A stretch of 58,510 nt of DNA, taken from the NCBI RefSeq assembly GCF_000208925.1, contig NW_001914896.1, positions 1-58,510 of the forward strand, given 5' to 3'. The stretch's first letter is position 1. Every line of letters starts with the position of its first letter. The position numbers and the translations under genes are program-made. The stretch comes from Entamoeba histolytica HM-1:IMSS (taxonomy: Eukaryota; Evosea; Mastigamoebida; Endamoebidae). This document shows, piece after piece, positions 44,737 to 55,318 of this stretch. The notes beneath the pieces are model-generated. The model had not been told where the DNA came from. It ran no database searches and saw only the letters and a list, made by a program, of their open reading frames with translations.

Positions 44737-45706
44737 GGAAACTACTCTTTCTTATGGAAAGATGTCATGTAATTGTTTAATTAAGAAAATACCAAGTTGA
44801 GTCTTTTTATTTTCTTTTTTTTTGAAGTATAACAAAACGTTATTTCATCATTTAATAATTGTTATTAGGTTTGAAGAAATATTATTAAAATATAGCAATA
44901 TTATTCCATCTCTAGGATTAGTAGCATGGCAAGAGTAAAAAATAATAAGTCAAAATATGTTAAGAAAGGTTAAAAAAAGTTAAATGTATTTCTTTTATTG
45001 AACAACTTTTTATTGAAGAATATTAAATTTTAATAGAGTTAATTAATGTTCCTTAAAAAAGAAAGATTAATTAAATAGCTATTGTAATATATAAGTAAAT
45101 AAAGAACAAAATAATAACAATACAAGAAGAAACAATNNNNNNNNNNNNNNNNNNNNNNNNNNNNNNNNNNNNNNNNNNNNNNNNNNNNNNNNNNNNNNNN
45201 NNNNNNNNNNNNNNNNNNNNNNNNNNNNNNNNNNNNTTCATCTTCATATTTTTAAGATCTATTACATTTTGTTTGATCAATTCAATCGTATCTTTACCAT
45301 TAATACTAATATTTATGAATAAATTTTTACCAATCGAACAAAAATAATTTTTTAGTTTCTGTTTTATTTTTAAACTTTAGAATCAAAAAAAAATAGTAAT
45401 TTGATTAAGAGAAAAAACTATAAAAATAGTTGATACAAAAAGAGAAAAGCAAATATAGAACTTAACTATTACAAAACTATTTTTCAAACTAATTTACTAA
45501 CTCCATCATTACTAAAAATATTATAGTCTCAATCCCGAAAATTTAAAAGAATTTAAAGGAAGAAGAAATGGTCCAAACTTGAAAATGAAAAAGGAGATGA
45601 AGAGAAAAAATAGAAAAAAAGATGATTCAAAAAAGAAAAATGAAAGTATTTTTCCAAATGAGAAAATCTAAAAATGAATCAAATTATTCTTAACTGTTGT
45701 TATTAG
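44737..45706. other. Intergenic, 970 bp, containing the second assembly gap
   Basis: 44737-45136 is AT-rich with no gene. 45137-45236 is 100 N. 45237-45706 repeats the upstream region of copy 1. Confidence 0.7.
45137..45236. other. Scaffold gap, 100 N
   Basis: Exactly 100 N, the conventional unknown-size gap. The 3' edge begins abruptly inside the 1.5-kb repeat. Confidence 0.99.
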
Positions 45707-46732
45707 ATGTCAAACCCACATAACCTCATTCCTAAACCTTCTTCATCACCATCTCAAGACGATTCACCTACACCAAATATTGCAGAATATATCAAATCAA
45801 TTCCTTCATGGTCACCTGAAGAACAAATAATATTAGAAGATAATATGAAACGATATCCTGCTTCACAAAATGCTGAATTTAAACGACTGACATTATTAAT
45901 GACAAATTTACCTAATAAACGATTAAGAGATGTTTCATTACGTGTAAAATATATGAAAGCAAAAGAAAAACAAGATATTAGTTGGGAAAGTTTTCTTCAT
46001 TCTTCTTTCGGTCAACAAAGGGTTGAAGTATCTCCTTCTCATTCCATTAAATCTCCTCGTGCTACTTCTACAGATCGTGATGATCCACCTAAACGTTCTA
46101 GACGTACTCCAATTAGAATGAAAAAAGATGATGATGATTTATCTATGTCAAGTAATTCAAATCAAGTTTCTTCTGTTAACTCTTCTACTATAAATGCTAG
46201 AGATGGTAATTCAATGTCAATATCTTCTAATGCACCTCCTCCTTTGGTGAGTAGTATGGCTCAACCAATCACGGTTCAACATCCACAAATTCCAATTGCT
46301 CCGCAACCTTGTGTTACTGCTCCTCAACCTACCATTATACCTCAACCACCTAATCCTTCTTATGCTCGTCCAAATGTCTTTCCACAAAATTCTTATTTAC
46401 AATCTTCAATAGGAAGGACAGCTCCAGTAATGTATCAAACACGTGATAGAAGATATACACAAGAAGACCAAGTTTGTGACAGACTGATTAATGAAAATGA
46501 ACAGTATTTAGAAGTAATAACAGCAACAGTCATGAGAAAACAAGGAGACTTCGGTGAATATATCTCACTCTTTAGTTCTAATGTTAGTAAATTACTTCAA
46601 ATCACAGAAAGAATGACTGCAAATCTTCCATTATTTTATTTCTCTCCAATAAACATCAACCCACCTAAATTTAAAAAGATAGATTTATCTCCTCAAGAAC
46701 AAATAAGAATTCAACCAACTTATGGGTTGGAA
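45237..46732 (+). repeat. Direct repeat copy 2, about 1.5 kb
   Basis: Second copy of 43220-44715, starting at the first base after the gap. The true left end may lie inside the gap. Confidence 0.9.
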
Positions 46733-46789
46733 TTTCAATTAGGAAATGTAAGGGATATCTCTATTGATGGAAGAAGAGACGTATTGTAA
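45707..46789 (+). CDS. SANT/Myb-like (plant DUF3755-like) protein, copy 2, 360 aa
   Basis: Identical to copy 1 for the first 343 residues. It then diverges: Leu-to-Phe at 344, then LGNVRDISIDGRRDVL in place of LGKN. The SANT-like domain, disordered S/P/Q-rich middle and C-terminal helical domain are therefore the same. The two genes either arose by a very recent tandem duplication or gene conversion, or represent two alleles or paralogues misplaced by the assembler, since the repeat abuts a gap. If both are real they encode nearly the same protein with different tails. Confidence 0.8.
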   Translation: MSNPHNLIPKPSSSPSQDDSPTPNIAEYIKSIPSWSPEEQIILEDNMKRYPASQNAEFKRLTLLMTNLPNKRLRDVSLRVKYMKAKEKQDISWESFLHSSFGQQRVEVSPSHSIKSPRATSTDRDDPPKRSRRTPIRMKKDDDDLSMSSNSNQVSSVNSSTINARDGNSMSISSNAPPPLVSSMAQPITVQHPQIPIAPQPCVTAPQPTIIPQPPNPSYARPNVFPQNSYLQSSIGRTAPVMYQTRDRRYTQEDQVCDRLINENEQYLEVITATVMRKQGDFGEYISLFSSNVSKLLQITERMTANLPLFYFSPININPPKFKKIDLSPQEQIRIQPTYGLEFQLGNVRDISIDGRRDVL

Positions 46790-46996
46790 TTGTTTAATTG
46801 ATGGAATTGTTTCTTTTTATGAATAGATGCTTCAAATATGATTTATCTAAAAATAGAACATTCAAAAACAAAATATTTTTGAGTTATTCTATAAAATTAT
46901 GATTCTGAAAAGTTATTGAATTATTTTTTTGTATCATTCAATTTATTTCTTTTAAATTCTAATTCTTTGGTTTCTTTTCAATATCACTGAAAAAGT

Positions 46997-47016
46997 TAAA
47001 ATATTTCTCTAATAAA
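46997..47016. repeat. Target-site duplication, copy adjoining the LINE 3' end
   Basis: TAAAATATTTCTCTAATAAA, matching 51240-51259 without mismatch. A run of 20 A (47014-47033) overlaps it; on the LINE sense strand this is poly-T. Confidence 0.92.
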
Positions 47017-47035
47017 AAAAAAAAAAAAAAAAAGG

Positions 47036-50000
47036 TCAATTATTAGATATATCCTCAATTGGATTTTCTTCATACTGAGAAGTGATTATTTCAGTTTCTT
47101 CAATATGCTCTATTGGTGTAATAGAGTTCATTTCTAGCATGCTCGCATTAGATTGTACTTCTTCTAGTGTGCTGCTAGAATTTCCTGTGTAAAACATTAA
47201 GTCTTTCATATTTTTTGTTATTATTGTTCGTAGGATTTTGGGGAAGTGTAATTGTAATTTTAGTGTTTTTAATCTTCTTGCTGATTCTTTATGAATGAAT
47301 CCATTTATAGATAATATTACAGGTATTATTTCTACATATATTAATTCTCTATTGTTTCTTAATTTCTCTTGTAATTCTTTATACTTATTTATTTTGTGAA
47401 TATAATTTAATTCTAAATTATTATCCTGACATATAGCAACATCTATAATATATCCTTTCTTTTCTTTCATATTTTGATAATATATAACTGGTCTTCTAGC
47501 ATGGAAAGAATGGTCACTAACCAACAAATCTTTATTGTAAGTTATTACCATTTCATCATTATTAATACATTTTGGAGGATTATTAAAATCAATTGCATCA
47601 AATTCATTAAAATGGTAATTAATAAATGTTTAAATATTTGTTTACAAACATAATCATGTTTTGATATTTGATTCTTTTTCATTACAGGACATCCTAACAA
47701 TATATGACTAATAGATGCTATTGTGTTAGGGCAATGTTTACAATATTTTAAAGCATCATTTTGGAGTATTTTTGATTTAATATTTCCTGTCATAGTTACA
47801 CCTTCTTGCATCTTTATTATTTGGAGGAATGCATTTCTTTTTATATTTAATGACCTCCAAGTGGCTACTGTTAATTTCTTATCATTGAAAGTGACATTTG
47901 CACATCTTATATATTCACCACATTTCTTTTCTTTCCATTCATTTAAATATCTTTCATTTAATTCATTATTTACCCATTCAATTACTTCCTTTACATTGTG
48001 CTTTCTTTCATTTAATTCTATTATATTCATTAATTCATTAAAATTAATCTTCTTACCAAATGCTTTCTTCATTCTTTTAATTATTCCATTTGGATTTTCT
48101 TTTATTATTTCTATCATTTCTCCTATTCATGTGTTTGATATTTATATTTTAAATATATTCTTAATAATTCTTTAGCACATTCATCTCTTGCTGACATTAA
48201 TCCTAATCCCAATTCATTCATTTTAACATATAATCTACTTTTTGGGATATTTCTACTGTATAATTGGAGGTGAATTAATGATTTTCTTATTTGTTTATCT
48301 ATCTTCTCCAATTCTCCTAGTTTCCATGTGACAATACTAAATCCATATCTTAATTTGGAGATTATATCACTATTAATCTTTCTTATTGTATTGAGGCTGC
48401 TGTATTTCATAGTATTTAATGATGATAGAATAGAAGATATATCATTTAATATCATTGTACAGTATTTGTTGATATTTACTTTATCTCCTATTTCAATACC
48501 AAGATATTTATAAGGGTTATCATTAGTTACTCTTGGTAGTTCAGCTAATTCTCCATTTATTTGACTATTAATATTAGTCATTATCCCACTCTTTTCTACA
48601 TTAATTTTTAATCGTATTGCATTAAATATTTCTTTAGTTAATTTGTGTGCTTTTTCCATTTCATCGAGGCTATTAGTCATTATCTTTAAATCATCCATAT
48701 ATAATATGTGGTTTAACTGGACTTGTTTTTCTTCTCCATTCATTTTAATATTTAATTTGCTTATTTGTTTATCTAATTGTTTAGATAGTATGTCAATAGA
48801 TAATACAAATAAAAGTGGAGATAGGCTGTCACCTTGTATTATTCCTCTTTCTACATTAAACATACCCACACTTTCTTGATTGTAATATAAATTAAGATAT
48901 GTATTATTTAATATATAATATACTATTAATTACTACTAGTGGGATATTAAAATATATTAAGCATTGTTTAATCCATTGGTGGTTAATACTATCATATGCT
49001 TTAGAAATATCATAATATGTTTCTACCCACTTCCATTTAGCCTTTATTAATAATTGCTGGATTATAGTGTTGTATAATAATCCTTCTTTTGATGATATGT
49101 GTATTTCTTACATCCAATTTGATTTAATGAAAGTTGTTTTTCAATTGGATTTAGCATCAGCTGGCTTTCTATTTTCATCTTTAATATTGATGTATATATA
49201 CTTTTAACAGACAATTTAAGCACGTTATTGGTCTGTAATTCTGTTGGTCTAATTTATCTCATTTCTTATATATTAATATTGTTCTTCCTTGAATGAAATG
49301 AATATGTATTTCATTAGGATTGTTTAACCATTCATTAAATAATTTTATTAAATATTTCTTTGGTTGTTCTAAATATTTAATCCAAAATCCTTGTATTTTA
49401 TCAACTCCTGGTGTCTTCCAGTTAGCAGTAAATTTAATATCACAATCTAATTCATTGGGAGTGATTATACATATTCTATTATTAATTCTATTTTCATTTA
49501 ATATTTCATATAAATTAATATTTAGATAAAATCTATATTAGTGTTAGTTTCATAGATTCCTTTCCAGAAATTAATAGTGGAGATATTATCTGGATATTCA
49601 TCTTCTTTAGATTTATTTAGATGTTGCCTTTTTCCATATTTCATCATTTTATAATTCCATCTTATTCTTTTCCAATTATTCTTTCTTGCTTCTATTTCTA
49701 TTCTTTTCATCTTTCGGAGGTATTTATAATAGTTTATTTGTTTATTTGTTTTTATTTTAATATGATATATATCATATTTCTTAATATGTAATATTCTTTT
49801 TAATTTCATATATTGTTTATTATGGAGTAAATCTCTTAATCTACATATTTTTGATTGTAATATTCTTTCTATACTTTTCTTTCCACTTCTTTCTTGTTTA
49901 TTTTTATTAATGATGTTAATAGTGGAAGATACTGATTTAATATAATGGTAGTAATAATCTAATGTATTGATTATTATTTCATTTTTATTAATAATATTAA

Positions 50001-50211
50001 TTATTTGATGTATTTTCTTCTTATTGTAATAATAGTTAATAAATTGTACATCTTCTTGTTCTTTCCTTTCTTCTTCTTTAAATACTTTCATTACCTCCTC
50101 TTCTTCTATTTCTTCTTTCTTGTTCACTTTTGATATTAATTCTTTTAATTCATTATCTTTCCATTGGTGTTTTATTATTTCTTCCTCCATTATTCTATTG
50201 ATTTCTCTTTT
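47036..50211 (-). pseudogene. LINE ORF2 remnant: reverse transcriptase, CCHC finger and endonuclease
   Basis: Pieces in order on the minus strand. 50190-49522: lysine-rich N-terminal region. Near 49,010: RT motif A DISKAYDSINHQW. 48869-48123: RT motif B GIIQGDSLSPLLF, motif C LYMDDLKIMTNS, and the thumb. 48117-47545: NIKRNAFLQIIKMQEG followed by the finger CKHC...H....C (CKHCPNTIASISHILLGC). 47551-47036: the restriction-like endonuclease, with the acidic residue in YIIDVAICQD, the K..KY of HKINKYKEL, and the IPVILSINGFIHKES strand. RT and endonuclease active-site residues remain, but frame breaks separate the parts; the frames overlap by 7 nt at 47545-47551 and a stop lies at 48123. Confidence 0.93.
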
Positions 50212-50375
50212 AATTTCATTCTTTATTTTAAATGTCTTCTTTAATATTTCTTTATATTCATTAATATCATTAACTTTAATTTCAAATTCCTGTATTAATC
50301 TTTCTATTATTTCTTCTTTAAGTTGACCTCTTAATTTTCTTTCAAATAATTTTAGAGCAAAACATTTATATTGTG

Positions 50376-51187
50376 TTAAAATTTCTTCTTTTCTATCTGT
50401 TTGCTTCTCCCGTTTTTTTGATTGTCTAATTCAAATGTGGTGATCTTCTTATGCTGAATATCCATTTCTTCAATGGATTTCTGCGTTAACTTTCTTTTTT
50501 TTTTTGGAAGATCATCTTCACTTGATGATATCTCATCAGCTACTACCACATTGGGGGTGAGGTCATTCACAATCTGTGTTTCTTATGATTCTGTTATATT
50601 GTAAGTTACCTCATCTTTCTTCTTTTCTTCTTGTGTATTTTTATTTTCTAATTTAGATACTTTATCTTTCAGAAAGAGCAATTGTTGTGTTAAATTGTTT
50701 ACTTCAAACATTTTTCTTTCAGATTCAGTATGGAATTTGAATATTTTTTATCACACTCGTGGTTTTTTGTGTTTATCTCCTTCTCATGCTTCCTCTTTAA
50801 TGCCATAATATCTTTTGTTAATTTATTAATGGTTTATTCTTTTATTTGTTTTTCCTTTTTCATTTCTTCTTTCTCTTTCATATCCTCCTCCACTTTCTTT
50901 TCTATTTCTTCTACTCTTTTTTTCTTTTTACTGTTTTCTTCTTCCTTTTCTACCAGCCTCTTCTTCTCTCCTTTAGTGATCTTCTTCTCCTCAGCAAGCC
51001 TCTTCTCCTCTTCTTCTACTAGCCTCTTCTCCTCTTCTTCTACTAGCCTCTTCTCCTCTTCTTCTAGCCTCTTCTTCTCCTCAGCAAGCATCTTCTCCTC
51101 TTCTACCAGCTTCTTCTTCTCCTCAGCAAGCCTAGCTTCTACTCTCGTAGAATCTTTATCATCGTCTTCTTCACTTTCAATACTCAT
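50376..51187 (-). pseudogene. LINE ORF1 remnant, Glu/Lys coiled coil
   Basis: 51187-50834 starts MSIESEEDDD and is then a charged coiled coil with tandem copies of a short EEEKRLVEEEEK-type repeat, encoded by an imperfect 24-bp DNA repeat around 50,990-51,110. A stop follows, and the frame resumes at 50570-50376 (SSEDDLPKKKRK, a nuclear-localisation-like cluster). Entamoeba LINE ORF1 products are coiled-coil nucleic-acid-binding proteins, which fits this position and shape. Confidence 0.8.
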
Positions 51188-51239
51188 TACATAGTTATTG
51201 TATATTCTATTGTCTTTAATCTCATTTGGGTTGTATTGA

Positions 51240-51259
51240 TAAAATATTTCTCTAATAAA
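51240..51259. repeat. Target-site duplication, copy adjoining the LINE 5' end
   Basis: Exact 20-bp copy of 46997-47016; it marks the pre-insertion site as AT-rich intergenic DNA. Confidence 0.92.
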
Positions 51260-51636
51260 TAAACTTAATAAAAAAAAACTATATTATTTTTCTTTACTGT
51301 AAATAGAATTTACTTTGATAAAAGTATCTTTTTAACTTTTTGTAGAAAAATAAATATTGGAATGAATTGAAAACAATTCTAACTTCTGTGTTGAGTTACT
51401 AATGTTATCAAATCTCACAAATTGAATTTTTTTTAATAGAATCAATTTAATAATGGCTTAAATCATTTTTTAAGAGTTTTGATTAAACCATTAGTGCTTA
51501 GAAAAAAACAATATTTAAAAAAACTCTTTTTTAAACCAGATGGAAAAAATAAATAAAAACAATACTCATTTTTGAAGAAAATAACAAGTAATAATAACTA
51601 AGAGTCTTCTACAACGAACTTAAAAATTGATTAAAG
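51260..51636. other. Intergenic, 377 bp
   Basis: Upstream region of the DGK-like gene. ACGAACTTAAAAATTGATTAAAG at 51614-51636 contains a GAAC element and an initiator-like AAAAATT just before the ATG. Nothing else seen. Confidence 0.5.
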
Positions 51637-53010
51637 ATGATACCAATTAATAAAGGAATTTATCTCTATGAATTTCAAAAAATTAATATCCCTTTACCAA
51701 CACATTCCTTTTTGATTTCAGAGAATGAAAAAGGTTATTGTAATGTTTGTGGTAAATATTGTGAAAAAGATGAAACCGTATTATGTCAGAAATGTGGTAT
51801 AATAGTACATTATAATTGTTCAGAACATGCATATTCTTATTGTCTAACCAAATTATCGTATCTCAATGGTTATACGTTAAGCTTAGAAGAGTATCTTGCT
51901 GCTTCATATACATCTCATCAACCTCATTTAGTTATAGAATCAACAACGCATCCCTTTATTTGTCAGTCTTGTAATAGTGAAATTAAAGGGAAGTGTTATA
52001 GGTGTTTATGTTGTGCTTCAGTATTTCATATTGATTGTAAACCATTAAGAGATTGTAAATTATGTCGTACATCTGATCCTCTTCAACACCATATGCTTCA
52101 TGGAGCAGATAAGTTTTGTTTTGTATGTAGAGAGCCAATAGAAAGAAAAGCTGGATTTCATTGTTGTTGGTGTTCGGTAAATGTTCATGCCAAATGCTTA
52201 TCGCTATTACCATCACATTGTTCTTATGGTAAATTTGCTTCTGTATTAACTAAACCTCATATAGAATCAAATCTTCTTGTTGTAGATTGTGTAAATAAAT
52301 CAAACGAATTTTATTGGTCATTATTGCACTTAAATCCACGACAATTGGTTTATTCTATAAAAGACTACAAATCCCAAATCATTGTTTATTGTCAAAATCT
52401 TCAAAACTTTAATTCTAAATTATCTTTATTTACAAATGAAAATAAGATTATTGTTACTAATGGTGATTTAGCTCAAACCTTTGGTTGGAATATCCCTTTT
52501 AAAGATGTAATACAAAACATAACCCATTCAGTAGAAATTAATTGTGACATATGGAATATCAGTCATCTTAACAAAGAGTTTTGTTGTTATTGTGGTATAG
52601 GAATTGACGCATACCAATTAAGAACAAAAGAAAATGAATTAATTAACATTATGTTAGAGAAACATGTTCATGTGTTTCTCGGTGATAAACAACTTAACTT
52701 AAAAGGATTATGTGGAATTATTTTTATGAACATACCATTCTATCAAAGCACTAAATTTATTGACCAATTAGATGCAACACCAAATGACCGATTAATAGAA
52801 ATTATTGGCTTCACTTCTGCTAATCATTTTGCTGTTTGTAAATCTGGTTGTTTAATGCCAAAGCATATTGGAACTTCAAGAATTATCAAAGTTGTTGTCT
52901 TTGAAGAAATTGATTTTGAAGTTGATGGATGTCTTTTAAAGTTATCTCGTGGAGTTTATGTGATTCAATCTTTCCGCCAATTAACATTCCTTGCTTATAA
53001 AAAACGTTAA
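51637..53010 (+). CDS. Diacylglycerol-kinase-like protein lacking the catalytic GGDGT loop, 457 aa
   Basis: Residues 30-70 and 105-145 are Cys/His-rich fingers (CNVCGKYC...CQKCGIIVHYNC; CQSC...CYRCLCCASVFHIDC), and 155-195 is a third (CFVC...HCCWCSVNVHAKC), C1-like domains as in type III-like DGKs. The kinase domain should follow. LLHLNPRQLVYS (229-240) matches the family's LNPRQV, and GDLAQTFGW (276-284) matches NDLAR..GW, but the phosphate-binding GGDGT is replaced by YCQNLQN (251-257) and GTGND by VTNGD. The DGK accessory domain is well kept: CCYCGIGIDAYQL (316-328), LCGIIFMNIPFY and IGFTSANHFAV. The frame is intact for 457 codons. Likely a pseudoenzyme that binds lipid or a partner; I infer loss of activity from the missing motif. 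Confidence 0.82.
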   Translation: MIPINKGIYLYEFQKINIPLPTHSFLISENEKGYCNVCGKYCEKDETVLCQKCGIIVHYNCSEHAYSYCLTKLSYLNGYTLSLEEYLAASYTSHQPHLVIESTTHPFICQSCNSEIKGKCYRCLCCASVFHIDCKPLRDCKLCRTSDPLQHHMLHGADKFCFVCREPIERKAGFHCCWCSVNVHAKCLSLLPSHCSYGKFASVLTKPHIESNLLVVDCVNKSNEFYWSLLHLNPRQLVYSIKDYKSQIIVYCQNLQNFNSKLSLFTNENKIIVTNGDLAQTFGWNIPFKDVIQNITHSVEINCDIWNISHLNKEFCCYCGIGIDAYQLRTKENELINIMLEKHVHVFLGDKQLNLKGLCGIIFMNIPFYQSTKFIDQLDATPNDRLIEIIGFTSANHFAVCKSGCLMPKHIGTSRIIKVVVFEEIDFEVDGCLLKLSRGVYVIQSFRQLTFLAYKKR

Positions 53011-53221
53011 TAACAAAAAAAAAATTCTCCATGTTTTATATAAAATAATTGTTTTATCTAATAATTTCTTTTTTAGAACAATCATAAATTTTGATATATA
53101 TTACAACAATTAAATACTATAATTTAATAAAATAAAAATTAATAAATTAATAAATGAAAGAAAGAAGAAAAAAAGAATAAAAATTTCAAAGAATATAAAT
53201 TCTTATTCACTAAAACAATAG

Positions 53222-53974
53222 ATGTTACTATTCCTCTTATTGCTTGTTTGTGTGTTTGCTGACAAATATTATGTTGTTGATGAAATACAATCATTCACTT
53301 ATTTCCCCATCAATACATGCACATATTATAATGAAAGATATTATGAATATTTGTTTAATGAATCAACATTGGTACTATCCATTGGTACTTATACCGATAA
53401 GTCATGCACTATCAAAATAGAAAACAAACACAAAATAATTGAAGCAAATCAAATCACTGAATCATTTAACAATTCCCTTCAATACATTCACATCCCTTCA
53501 TCCGAATGTACAAATGATTTTAAATTAGAAAGAATGACAGGATATACAGTGACTGTATTTAAGAATTATTGTGTTGAAAATGGAACAGAAGGAACAATTG
53601 TATCAACACTTCTTATAGATAACACTAACACATATGTTGGATTTGCACATGAAATGAATAATAACAAAGAGTGTGAAACATACACTGAATACAATATAAT
53701 ATCAGAAGTTGGATGTGATAGAAAACATAATAGATATTACGTCAATACAACTATCTGTTCAGAAGGAGAAATGTTTAATGGAGAAAAATGTATTTGTAAT
53801 TCATATGAAAATTACCAATTAGAAGAAGAAGAATGTGTATTAAAAGTCGAAGAAGATAAAGTAAAAGCAAGTCAATTAGTTCCAGCATTAATAGTAGTGA
53901 TAGTTTCTGGATTAATATTTATTGGACTTGTTGTTTTTGCAACAATAAAAAAGATTCTTCACAGAAATGAGTAA
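53222..53974 (+). CDS. Small type I membrane protein, 250 aa
   Basis: Signal peptide (MLLFLLLLVCVFA), an ectodomain of about 200 residues with some 11 cysteines and several N-x-S/T glycosylation sites, then a transmembrane helix (LVPALIVVIVSGLIFIGLVVF) and a short basic tail, KKILHRNE. The ectodomain ends with an EGF-like stretch (CSEGEMFNGEKCICNSYENY). No family is recognised; it is not clearly related to the two giant surface proteins. Tyr-rich strands suggest a beta fold. A surface or secretory-pathway location is likely. It lies 60 bp upstream of the second FHA-kinase. Confidence 0.85.
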   Translation: MLLFLLLLVCVFADKYYVVDEIQSFTYFPINTCTYYNERYYEYLFNESTLVLSIGTYTDKSCTIKIENKHKIIEANQITESFNNSLQYIHIPSSECTNDFKLERMTGYTVTVFKNYCVENGTEGTIVSTLLIDNTNTYVGFAHEMNNNKECETYTEYNIISEVGCDRKHNRYYVNTTICSEGEMFNGEKCICNSYENYQLEEEECVLKVEEDKVKASQLVPALIVVIVSGLIFIGLVVFATIKKILHRNE

Positions 53975-54037
53975 TAAATTTTAATTTAAGATTTTTATTT
54001 TTTAATTTCAAAGACAAAAACTCAATTGTAAACATTT

Positions 54038-55318
54038 GTGATGTCAATTACAGATGAGGCATGGGGGAAGTTAAAAAGCACAAAACCTCAACAACCTTCT
54101 TTATCATTATTTCTTGATAAAACAAATGTTGGGAGAAATAAATCACTTGGATTAAAGTGTGAGAAGATAAGTTCACATCATTTTACCATCCTTACTAAAA
54201 AAGTTAATGATACTCGAATTACCACTATTATTGATAATTCAAGAAATGGGACATGGTTAAATGGAATTCAACTTGAAAAAGGTGTTGAAACAGTTATTAA
54301 TATGTTTGATGAAATATCTGTATTAAATCCTGAATTAAAAGAGAGTGCTCAATATCTTTATTTTGAAATGGGAGTTATAAATCAGTTATCAGAATATTCC
54401 AATAATTTTTTTAAAAGATATGTAATACAAGAACTAATTGGGAGAGGGTCATTTGGACAAGTACGTAAGGCATTTGACATGACATCAAAAGAAATTAGAG
54501 CTATAAAAATAATGAAAAATAAACCAAATAAGAAATACAAAGAAAATGAGATTGTACAATCTCTTCATCACCAGAACATTGTTACTACATATGAAAGTTA
54601 TCAAATTGGAGAATATATTATTATTGTAATGGAATATTTACCAGGTGGATCACTTCAATCAATATTAAAAAGATGTGGAAAAATAGATATTCAAGTATTA
54701 AAAAAAATTTCTTTACAACTACTTAATGCCTTACAATACCTTCATTCTAATAAAATTGTACATAGAGACGTTAAACCAGAAAATGTACTATTTAGTGGAA
54801 CTAAATCAGAAATTAAAATAACTGATTTTGGAACAGCAAGAATTGTAGGAGAAGGTGAAATGGCAAAGACATTATGTGGAACACCAACATATTTTTCACC
54901 TGAATTATTTAAAGGATGGAATGAATATAAAAAGCTATCAATAAATAATGAATTACCTAAAGAAAAAAAGAATTTTTTATCGAAAGAACTTCAATACGAT
55001 GCATTTAAAGTTGATGTTTGGAGTTGTGGTGTATTGATGTATACATTAGCAGTTGGAAGAAATCCATTTGAGTTTAATGGACATTTTGAGCAAAAGAAAT
55101 TATTTAATGGAAGTTTCAATACAGACGAATTATTTTCATGCTTACCAGATGAATTAAAAGACTTAATTGAACATATGATAGTAATAGATCCATTAAAAAG
55201 GTATTCTGTCAAAGAATGTTTATCACATGAATTTTTTACAAGAAAATCAAAAACAACACAATTTGAATTACCAAAGAAAAAAAAAGAAATAACAAAAGAT
55301 ATTTTAAAGTATTTTTAA
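54038..55318 (+). CDS. FHA-domain serine/threonine kinase (Chk2/Rad53-like), 426 aa
   Basis: Paralogue of the kinase at 34382-35689 with the same layout. FHA: GR at 32-33, SSHHF at 45-49, and N70-G71 in SRNGTWLNG. Kinase: glycine loop GRGSFGQV (135-142), lysine K157, HRDVKPEN with D244, DFG at 263-265, CGTPTYFSPELF activation segment, and end at FFTRK. It has the standard HRDxKPEN, unlike its paralogue's KLEN. A lysine-rich C-terminal tail (KKKKEITKD) could be a nuclear signal. Expected to bind phosphothreonine and phosphorylate checkpoint or cell-cycle targets. AAAAACTCA about 30 bases before the ATG is initiator-like. The first two Met codons are adjacent, so the start may be either. Confidence 0.94.
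   Translation: MMSITDEAWGKLKSTKPQQPSLSLFLDKTNVGRNKSLGLKCEKISSHHFTILTKKVNDTRITTIIDNSRNGTWLNGIQLEKGVETVINMFDEISVLNPELKESAQYLYFEMGVINQLSEYSNNFFKRYVIQELIGRGSFGQVRKAFDMTSKEIRAIKIMKNKPNKKYKENEIVQSLHHQNIVTTYESYQIGEYIIIVMEYLPGGSLQSILKRCGKIDIQVLKKISLQLLNALQYLHSNKIVHRDVKPENVLFSGTKSEIKITDFGTARIVGEGEMAKTLCGTPTYFSPELFKGWNEYKKLSINNELPKEKKNFLSKELQYDAFKVDVWSCGVLMYTLAVGRNPFEFNGHFEQKKLFNGSFNTDELFSCLPDELKDLIEHMIVIDPLKRYSVKECLSHEFFTRKSKTTQFELPKKKKEITKDILKYF

Larger units (their letters stand above)
47017..51239 (-). mobile_element. LINE retrotransposon (EhLINE-like), 4.2 kb, full-length but mutated
   Basis: Non-LTR retrotransposon between perfect 20-bp target-site duplications, so its ends are defined. On the minus strand it carries an ORF1-like coiled-coil region (51187 downward), then ORF2 with an N-terminal region, reverse transcriptase, CCHC finger and restriction-like endonuclease. 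Each is split by stops and frameshifts, so it cannot move on its own. Autonomous Entamoeba LINEs are around 4.8 kb; this one is somewhat shorter. It is related to the remnant at 1-2050 in the RT, finger and endonuclease regions but is far better preserved, hence younger. It inserted between the SANT-like gene and the DGK-like gene without disrupting either. Confidence 0.95.

Noticed and set aside
47014..47033. Run of 20 A as a poly-A tail of a + strand retroposed element
   Set aside because: The only element adjoining it is the minus-strand LINE, and the target-site duplication includes the start of the run, so it belongs to that junction.
50730..51194. 154-codon + strand ORF with Ser/Phe repeats
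   Set aside because: It is the opposite strand of the Glu/Lys coiled-coil region of LINE ORF1.
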